A stretch of DNA of 32,606 nucleotides from Acidimicrobiales bacterium (lineage in GTDB: Bacteria > Actinomycetota > Acidimicrobiia > Acidimicrobiales > SZUA-35). The stretch lies in assembly GCA_020628305.1 (NCBI GenBank), contig JAHDFH010000019.1, positions 1-32,606 on the forward strand, written 5' to 3'. Position numbers and translations under genes: made by a program. Below, one piece after another: positions 25,586-32,606 of this stretch (positions are counted from its first letter, which is position 1; the number at the start of each line of letters is the position of its first letter). The notes under the pieces are model-generated. The model searched no databases. It was given only the letters and a program-made list of their open reading frames with translations, and was not told where the DNA came from.

Positions 25586-26779
25586 ATGGATATTGCTGAA
25601 GTCTTTGCTAATGAATGGCACAAAATCGTTGCTACCGTCAGCAGAGATTTCGGCGATATCGAACTTGCCGAGGACGCCGCCCAAACAGCTTTCTCCAAAG
25701 CACACAGACTTTGGAGAAGTGGGCTACCCAAAAATCCTGGTGCTTGGCTTACCACAACTGCCCGCAACTATGCCATTGATACCGTGCGGCGATCTAAAAA
25801 CTATTCAGACAAACTTGCTCTGATGAGAGACCAACCAGGCCCTGACGAAGCAAATGAGCTTCTTGACCCTCAATTATCGCTGTTACTTACGTGTTGCCAC
25901 CCGGCCCTAAACCTAGAATCCCAAGTAGCACTGACTCTTAGGCTCGTTGGAGGGTTAACGACCGACCAGATTGCGTCCGCCTTCAGGGTTGACTCCCCAA
26001 CAATGGGTAAGCGATTAACAAGAGCTAAAAACAAGATAAAAGCAGCGGGCATTTCTGTCGACTCAGCCACTCACGAAACATTGCTTGAGCGTGTCGAATC
26101 AATCAGAAATGTCATCTACCTAATCTTCAACGAGGGTTATGCGAGCAACTCAACTAACGAACTCATCAGAGGATCCCTTTGCGACGAGGCACTGTGGTTC
26201 GCTCAGCTTCTCTGCCAGCTAGATCCAGGAGTGAACGAGAATTACGGCCTCCAAGCACTTGTTGCCTTTAATGATTCTCGCAGAAACGCACGCACAGACC
26301 GTGAGGGTCTTCCGGTGCTCTTGGAAGATCAAGACAGAACACTGTGGAACCCAGAAAAAATTGGGCAAGGCGAATCGTGCCTGAGACACTTAAACCGTCA
26401 ACAGCCGTTCGGACCCTACAGTTTGCAGTCGCTGATCTCTTATGAGCATGTCGCTGCAATGTCATTCGAAGATACGAATTGGCAGACAATCTACGATCTT
26501 TACACCCTGCTATTGACTATCGAGCCAAATCCCATAATTCAACTAAATCAGTACGTCGCTCTCAGCTATCTCGAAAACACGCTTGGCGTACTAGACAAGG
26601 TTGAGTTACTAGAAACCGAACTCTCTGACTATCTGTATTGGCATACAACGAAAGCTCAACTTTTTGCTAGAGCTGGCCAGGTCGGCAAAGCAGTCGAGTG
26701 CTACCAAAACGCAGTGGCCCTAACCAGCTCAGAGAGTGAGCACCGATGGATCCGGCGACAGATCGACAAAATGACCTAG
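25586..26779 (+). CDS. ECF-type RNA polymerase sigma factor with C-terminal extension (ECF42-like)
   Basis: Region 2 (DIELAEDAAQTAFSKAHRLW, NPGAWLTTTARNYAIDTVRR), region 4, then C-terminal extension with LIFNEGYASN; next to a YciI/DGPF gene. True start likely 25586, not 25502. Confidence 0.9.
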   Translation: MDIAEVFANEWHKIVATVSRDFGDIELAEDAAQTAFSKAHRLWRSGLPKNPGAWLTTTARNYAIDTVRRSKNYSDKLALMRDQPGPDEANELLDPQLSLLLTCCHPALNLESQVALTLRLVGGLTTDQIASAFRVDSPTMGKRLTRAKNKIKAAGISVDSATHETLLERVESIRNVIYLIFNEGYASNSTNELIRGSLCDEALWFAQLLCQLDPGVNENYGLQALVAFNDSRRNARTDREGLPVLLEDQDRTLWNPEKIGQGESCLRHLNRQQPFGPYSLQSLISYEHVAAMSFEDTNWQTIYDLYTLLLTIEPNPIIQLNQYVALSYLENTLGVLDKVELLETELSDYLYWHTTKAQLFARAGQVGKAVECYQNAVALTSSESEHRWIRRQIDKMT

Positions 26780-26804
26780 CTAACTGCGCATTCGAACCTA
26801 GCGC

Positions 26805-26833
26805 GGGACAAATTGCCCCGTCCCCAATGTCCC
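26805..26833 (-). repeat. stop-proximal repeat, copy 4 (same orientation as the lipoprotein gene)
   Basis: Plus-strand GGGACAAATTGCCCCGTCCCCAATGTCCC, 5 nt from the stop of 26839..27192(-). Confidence 0.92.
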
Positions 26834-26838
26834 ACTCG

Positions 26839-27192
26839 TTATTGCTCGACTAGATCGTCGAATGATTCTTCGACGATCGTTGCTGGTCCGCAGTCTGCGT
26901 AAGCTTGTGCTTGTTCTGTTGTGAACTCAGTTTGTACCGTTGCAAGATCTGACAAGTTTTGAATGCTCGAAGCAAGTCCTTCAGTTTCGAAAAAGTCTGT
27001 ATAGCACTCCGCCAATTCTGGACGCATACCCGCTTCGTCTATAAACAACGTTTCCAAGCTGCTCAAGACTTCGTCTTCCGTTAGCTCAATCGCCTCAGAA
27101 TGTCCGGTAATACCAGACCCACGAAGCTCTTCGTCATCTGAGCTACAACCAGCTATTAGAAGCGCAAGAACCACAAAACCAAGCTTTTTCAT
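26839..27192 (-). CDS. small acidic lipoprotein
   Basis: MKKLGFVVLALLIAGCSSDDEE: signal peptide and lipobox LIAGC. Confidence 0.8.
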   Translation of the reverse strand: MKKLGFVVLALLIAGCSSDDEELRGSGITGHSEAIELTEDEVLSSLETLFIDEAGMRPELAECYTDFFETEGLASSIQNLSDLATVQTEFTTEQAQAYADCGPATIVEESFDDLVEQ

Positions 27193-27330
27193 GGCTCAAC
27201 CCTAGTCGTAGAGGCCCAATAAGGGGTGAATCACCTAAATAACTAGGTCAGAAGGCTTTACATTTCTTGGCCTTTTGCCGATCCAAACCCTTGTGGGTCT
27301 TTTGTCTAACAACCCGCAAGAGCAATAGAA

Positions 27331-30300
27331 ATGTCTAGATACACGTATCGAATAATGGAACTACCGATGAGAATTCTCTCTGCGGTTGTTCTACTTGCAA
27401 CAATAATCGTGCCGGTCGGTTCAGCATCTGCTGATGACAACCCGTCAACACAAGACCTCGTGGTTGATTGTGATGTGCGACCAAACGGAACGCCAGTTGG
27501 TCTCGATCAATCAGGTGTGCAGGGTGCAGTACCTGGCGAATGGGTTGACTTCATCCAAGTAGTCGAGTTCGACGAAGGTGATGTATACCAAGACATCCTC
27601 CTGCGACCTGACGGCACAACATACTTTGCTTCTCGTTTAGAACTAACCGCTCTACCTTCAGCTCTTGATGTTGATCTATCTTCGATTGAGTTCCGTATTG
27701 CTCCGGGCTCATCAACTGATCCATTCGCTGACGGTGTTGTACAAACAACTGTTGCCGGAACCGAACCAGATGTAACTGACTGGGTGTTAGACGCAGACGC
27801 ATCTGTTCCGGACACAAAGTACACACTTCTGTTCCCAGGTGACGTAGCAGCAATGACTGCCGGCCAACCAGGGTCTGGTCAGGTTTCTTACACCGTTCCT
27901 GTAGGTGGGGAAAAGTTTGTTCTCTCTTTCCGTGCGCAGATCCCAACCACAGAAGCGTGGGGTTCTGTTCATAAGGGTGCTGAATGTTTTGCATCTGTCT
28001 CTACTGGTGATTCAAACCGTGACTCTTCACGAATTGAATCTGGCGTTTCGGTTTTTGAACCAATCGTCGACATCGACAAATCAACTGCGCTCGCAAACGT
28101 CTACAACTTAGGCAACAACATTGAATACACAATCACAGTTTCTGTTCCAGAAGTTGATCCAGCTAACCCATCGCAAGTAATTGCTCCAGCTAGAGATGTT
28201 ATTGTTACTGACACGATCCCAGCTGGGCTCATTCCCCTTGATGCAAACGGTGACCCTGTACTAGACGGCCAGGTAACTGACGCTGGTGGAGTTTGGAACG
28301 AAGCAACACGAGAAGTCACATACAACGCTGGTGACATTCTTCCAGGTGATGAGGTCCTTATAACTTATGACCTTCGTATGGACCCTGACGCCGGCTTAAT
28401 TCCAACACAGATTCTAACCAACACAGCTTCAGCTGGTTTTAGCTACCTTCCTGCTGGAACCCCTGACAACACAACAGTTACCGACTACGCCACGGATGAT
28501 GCCGATGTAATTGTGGCATCGCTGCCTCCTACAGTTAGCAAAGAAGCGGACATTGAGCGAACCGGTACAGACCTCCCTTATACATACACAGTTACGGTGG
28601 ACATCCCCGAAAATGCTTTGTACGAAAACTTCTCGATCTATGACACACTTCCTGATGGTCTCGAGTTTGTTCAGTACCTAACAGCTGAATGTCTGCCTGC
28701 TGGACCTACTTGTCCTACACCAATTCCAACTCTTACAGAAACAATCTTCCCAGCTGGTGGTACAACAATTGGTTGGTACCCAGACACTATCCCAGCTGAC
28801 CCTAATCCTCGTCAGATTGTGCTCACCTACGAAGCTCAGATTGCCTCAACTTACACCAATGGTGATGAAGTTCTATTCTTCGATGAGTTCACTAACAGCC
28901 TTCAGGTTAAGTGGAACGCTGTTGACCGTCTCGGCGATGTGACACCTAGTACTGCTTCTCAGCCATCTTATGACGGAACAGTCGGTGATGATGATGTTGT
29001 AATCTATGACCGTCCTGTTCTCGACATCGACAAAACTGTTTTAACCACAGACGGCTTTGCCGCCGACGTTGCTCGAGTTGCGTGGGATTATGAGACCGGT
29101 GATATTGCTACCTATACATCTGTAATTACTAACTCTGGTTCTCGTGACGCTACAAACCTTACAGTTACCGACACTCCTGCTGGCCTCGACATTGACGTAA
29201 CAACAGTAACAATAGACGGAGTCCTTTGTGGAGCTGCTTGTTCTTGGGATGGCACTGTACTAACTATTCCAATCGCTGGCCCAATCGCTGCTGGTGGTGG
29301 AACTGCAATAGTCGCATACGACGCAGTCCCAACCCAGAACGGCGATATTGACAACCTTATAGAGATCCCTTCTTACTTTGATGATCTTGGTGTCGGAACC
29401 GAATACCTAGAGAACCCATCTGATGTGGTTCCTTTGAACATTCCAGACCCAGTGTTAACCATTAGCAAGACTCGAGCTGGAGCCACAGACACAATCGCAA
29501 ACACAATCGGAACTACCTATCCGTTTAACATCACCGTCCGTAACACTTCGGCTGTCACTGCGTACTCAGCACAGGTGATTGACACACCGCCAACCGGTAT
29601 CTGTATGGTGGCAAACTCTTTGGCCAATGTTTCAGGAGACTCAACTGTTACTCAGGTAAACGACACAACCTTTGATATTGATGATCCACTCGCTCCTGGC
29701 GAAAGTGTCACATTCGAGGTCACCGTGTTTGTATGTGGACCGCCATCAGTTGACCCTGGAGACTACACCAACACGGTCGACCTAACCTGGGCTGACCTTG
29801 TTGACGGTGTCAACGAAGCTGGTGACGCTTATGCGGCTAGCGACACTGAAACAATCACACTTGTTGGCCCAGAATTTGAGATTGAGAAACTACCTCCAAT
29901 AGATGGTGGGGCGACACTCAACTACACAAATGACGTTAACGAGAACGGCACACTTGAATACTCAACCGCTTCGGGCACCATGGTTTCAACAGAAGTTTCC
30001 TCTGGCGCTTGGACCTTTATCATCAAGAACACATCGCTTGTCCCTATTGGTGGCCTCCAGCTTGATGACCCGCTACCAGACCCTTTCGAATACTTCCCAG
30101 GAGATATTGACACCCAGGCAATCTGGATTGGGCAGGCGCCATCAACCTTTACAGACAACTCGGTTGCTTCTGGAACGACCATCTTAGCTGGACATACAGA
30201 ACAGATTGACTTCACACTCGGGCAGCTAGAACCAGGTGCCGAAGTGAGAATCATTGTTCCTTTTTCTCACAACGGTGAGGACCCATCTGATGGCAATTTG

Positions 30301-32606
30301 ACTCGCCAGAATACAGTAACTGCCCGCAACGACAACCTCACATTCGACCCTGAGCTGCACGAAGCTACAGGTGAATACACACTTATCCCAATAGAAATTG
30401 GCCCCGAAATTTCTAAGACTGTTGAAGCAGCTGGCGTGGTACCAGGTGTCGAGTCAGTTCTCGGAGCGCCAGGACAACAATTCGACTATACAGTCGATGT
30501 TTCTCTACAACAGCATCCGACTCTCTGGAACTATGACCTCTGGTTCTTGGACGAACTTCCTGACGGGCTTACGATTGTAAATGAGCCAACAGCGGGCACT
30601 ATCCCAGCAGCCAGCGGATGGTCAGTCAGCTGTCTAAGTGGTCCGTGTCCCGCAACTGAAGGCGGGGTCTACCTTGGTAGCAACGCCAACCTTGATGGCA
30701 CAACCGACCTTGCATGGTACTTGGGCGACACACCTCCAGACGTTTCTGAAGCAATCTCTGTTTACCGTTTCACTTTCCGTGTTGAGATGAACACAACATT
30801 TATCGATGGTGAAGAAATCATCGATGGCATCAATGATCCGCTAGTGAACACCGCAAAGCCAATCTTCAACCGAGACTTAGGTTCAGGCAACGTTGATTCT
30901 GGACTTCCGGCAACCCCAGGTGTTCCTAGTACCAACGACTATGACCGTGTTTATCCAAAAGATCCAGCGTCGATTGATATTGCAACTCCTCGTCTTGACT
31001 TTGAAAAGAACGTGTACGACGAGAACGACCTCCCTGTGACTGAAATCAACGCAGGTGAAACAGTCTTCTATGAAATCATCGCTACCAACGTAGGTTCTGG
31101 CGCAGCATTCGATATCGATATTCGTGACGACCTTGGTAACCCTGACGGCATTCCCTATATGACTGTTAATAATGCAAGTCTCAATGTAACCCCAGCTGGT
31201 GTTACCTGTAACTTCGTCAACCCACCTGAAGGCGGCCAACGCCTCTTCTGTGAGTTCCCTGGTGGATTAGCAGGAGACCCGGATGGTGCAGGTCCAAGTA
31301 TCGGTGGTCAAATTGTAATCACCTATGAGGCTACAACCGTTCCTGCAGAAGACTTCTACTCACAATTCTCTACTCAGAACTTTGACCCAATGATTCTTAT
31401 CAACCGTGCATTCACCAGCGAATATTGGGAAGCTGCCGGTGAAGGTGGTAACCAATATTCAACTGGTTCCACACTTACTCGACTTTTTGCCTTCACGCCT
31501 GTTCCAGAAGTTGATGCTTTCTGTGTCAACTCAGAAGCCTTCGTCGCTGCAGCACCAGGAAGTCAAGTACAGTTTGGTGTTATCGCAGGTAACGGAGACC
31601 GCAGTGATGTCAATGGCAACCCTGATGGTGACAAGACACTTACTCCACACCCTGTCGAAGACCTCGATGGTGACGGCTACCCAGATGCAGCGTTTGGTTA
31701 CAACCCAGACCTTCGTATAACGATTCAAGATAAGTTCACCTACGTTGGAACACAGGGAACAGGTCCAGGTGCAGGTGATCCAACTTACACCACTTATACC
31801 CCATTCCCAGCCCCAGATCAGATCCTCGATGAGGTTGAGCCAAACACCTACACTCTAGTTTGGAACGACAGCCTTGAAGATATTCCTCACTCTCCAAACC
31901 ACGAGACGCAGGCCGACTTCTTAGCTCACTACCAACTCCTGATTGATGTCATCAAGACTCAAGAGGGTGGTGGAACAATCTGGTTCGAGCTAACCCTCGA
32001 AGATGCAGCGGGTAATACCGACCGTGGTACTGGCGCAATCAACGAGCCATTTGAGCTGATTGAAAAAGACCGAAATGGATGCCCAGGTGGACCTCCACCA
32101 AGAGCAGATAAGTACCCAGATGTTGAAGATGCTGTAAAAATTGCTCCAGGAGCAACAGATGAGTTCACCATCTATATTCAGCAGCCAGATGAAGACTTTA
32201 TGGCTGGTAACTTGGTCGACACTTTACCATTTGGTTTAACGTACCGTGGCGATCTTGCACCCACAGATCCAAACTATGCAGTCGCTACTCTCGAGCAGCG
32301 CAACATCGGTGGTGTGCCTTCAAACTGGACAGATGTTGACGGCAACGGCACGATAGAACTACAAGACTATTTCACTTCATCCACTACTGGAGCAAACGGT
32401 GATACCGCCATTCAGTGGGACCCACCTCCTCTACCTCAAGGTGTCATCAACGATGCTAACAATGGTGGCACTGATACTCGTTGGGTATTGACTGTTCCTG
32501 TTATCGCAGACGATGACCCTCCTTTCCCTAACGAATTTGTTGTTAACTCTTTCTCTTGGAACACCGAGGCGTTTGGTGCTAGGTCTGATACTGGTGCGAT
32601 GCTCAC
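27331..32606 (+). CDS. giant secreted DUF11-like / isopeptide-type surface protein, 3' end beyond the window
   Basis: Open frame read from 27331 to the window end (at least 1758 codons; alternative ATGs 27355, 27367). Signal peptide MRILSAVVLLATIIVPVGSASA. Repeating IDKS/ISKE/IDKT/ISKT/IEKL/ISKT/FEKN ... YTITV ... V.DT.P.GL motifs. Confidence 0.9.
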   Translation, partial: MSRYTYRIMELPMRILSAVVLLATIIVPVGSASADDNPSTQDLVVDCDVRPNGTPVGLDQSGVQGAVPGEWVDFIQVVEFDEGDVYQDILLRPDGTTYFASRLELTALPSALDVDLSSIEFRIAPGSSTDPFADGVVQTTVAGTEPDVTDWVLDADASVPDTKYTLLFPGDVAAMTAGQPGSGQVSYTVPVGGEKFVLSFRAQIPTTEAWGSVHKGAECFASVSTGDSNRDSSRIESGVSVFEPIVDIDKSTALANVYNLGNNIEYTITVSVPEVDPANPSQVIAPARDVIVTDTIPAGLIPLDANGDPVLDGQVTDAGGVWNEATREVTYNAGDILPGDEVLITYDLRMDPDAGLIPTQILTNTASAGFSYLPAGTPDNTTVTDYATDDADVIVASLPPTVSKEADIERTGTDLPYTYTVTVDIPENALYENFSIYDTLPDGLEFVQYLTAECLPAGPTCPTPIPTLTETIFPAGGTTIGWYPDTIPADPNPRQIVLTYEAQIASTYTNGDEVLFFDEFTNSLQVKWNAVDRLGDVTPSTASQPSYDGTVGDDDVVIYDRPVLDIDKTVLTTDGFAADVARVAWDYETGDIATYTSVITNSGSRDATNLTVTDTPAGLDIDVTTVTIDGVLCGAACSWDGTVLTIPIAGPIAAGGGTAIVAYDAVPTQNGDIDNLIEIPSYFDDLGVGTEYLENPSDVVPLNIPDPVLTISKTRAGATDTIANTIGTTYPFNITVRNTSAVTAYSAQVIDTPPTGICMVANSLANVSGDSTVTQVNDTTFDIDDPLAPGESVTFEVTVFVCGPPSVDPGDYTNTVDLTWADLVDGVNEAGDAYAASDTETITLVGPEFEIEKLPPIDGGATLNYTNDVNENGTLEYSTASGTMVSTEVSSGAWTFIIKNTSLVPIGGLQLDDPLPDPFEYFPGDIDTQAIWIGQAPSTFTDNSVASGTTILAGHTEQIDFTLGQLEPGAEVRIIVPFSHNGEDPSDGNLTRQNTVTARNDNLTFDPELHEATGEYTLIPIEIGPEISKTVEAAGVVPGVESVLGAPGQQFDYTVDVSLQQHPTLWNYDLWFLDELPDGLTIVNEPTAGTIPAASGWSVSCLSGPCPATEGGVYLGSNANLDGTTDLAWYLGDTPPDVSEAISVYRFTFRVEMNTTFIDGEEIIDGINDPLVNTAKPIFNRDLGSGNVDSGLPATPGVPSTNDYDRVYPKDPASIDIATPRLDFEKNVYDENDLPVTEINAGETVFYEIIATNVGSGAAFDIDIRDDLGNPDGIPYMTVNNASLNVTPAGVTCNFVNPPEGGQRLFCEFPGGLAGDPDGAGPSIGGQIVITYEATTVPAEDFYSQFSTQNFDPMILINRAFTSEYWEAAGEGGNQYSTGSTLTRLFAFTPVPEVDAFCVNSEAFVAAAPGSQVQFGVIAGNGDRSDVNGNPDGDKTLTPHPVEDLDGDGYPDAAFGYNPDLRITIQDKFTYVGTQGTGPGAGDPTYTTYTPFPAPDQILDEVEPNTYTLVWNDSLEDIPHSPNHETQADFLAHYQLLIDVIKTQEGGGTIWFELTLEDAAGNTDRGTGAINEPFELIEKDRNGCPGGPPPRADKYPDVEDAVKIAPGATDEFTIYIQQPDEDFMAGNLVDTLPFGLTYRGDLAPTDPNYAVATLEQRNIGGVPSNWTDVDGNGTIELQDYFTSSTTGANGDTAIQWDPPPLPQGVINDANNGGTDTRWVLTVPVIADDDPPFPNEFVVNSFSWNTEAFGARSDTGAML

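Noticed and set aside
27507-32171. Many short ORFs antisense or out of frame within 27507..32171
   Set aside because: Shadow ORFs of the giant DUF11-like frame, which is open throughout.
1-32606. CRISPR array, prophage or IS element
   Set aside because: No regularly spaced direct repeats, integrase/transposase or phage structural motifs recognised.

Overview
A bacterial chromosomal window, probably actinobacterial (inference from gene families, ~45-50% GC by eye and many leaderless-looking starts). It opens with the 3' end of a tRNA-Ser-like gene. Housekeeping and metabolic genes follow: Asp/Glu racemase, HAD phosphatase, P-loop kinase, threonine/serine dehydratase, NUDIX, lysA, galactokinase, panC/panB and ltrA. 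There is also a vapBC-type toxin-antitoxin pair, a cold-shock gene, a fatty-acid desaturase, a nitroreductase and a YciI/ECF sigma pair. The last 5.3 kb is one open frame encoding a secreted DUF11-like multidomain surface protein. It is absent from the ORF track because it runs off the window. Main hunt results: (1) a ~28-31 bp repeat, GGGACAWTGGGGACGGGGnnATTTGTCC, found four times, each 0-8 nt after a stop codon and always in the same orientation relative to that gene, plus one degenerate fifth copy; (2) a leaderless 22-aa leader peptide with a terminator and a competing pairing upstream of the racemase; (3) truncated remnants of a GH42 beta-galactosidase and of a sigma/anti-sigma locus; (4) a missed 54-aa Cys-rich gene overlapping the ltrA stop (TAATG); (5) a galactokinase whose GHMP motif lies upstream of any canonical start codon; (6) strong dyads at several gene starts; (7) the giant adhesin with embedded Ca-loop-like motifs. 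No CRISPR array, rRNA or intact transposase was seen.
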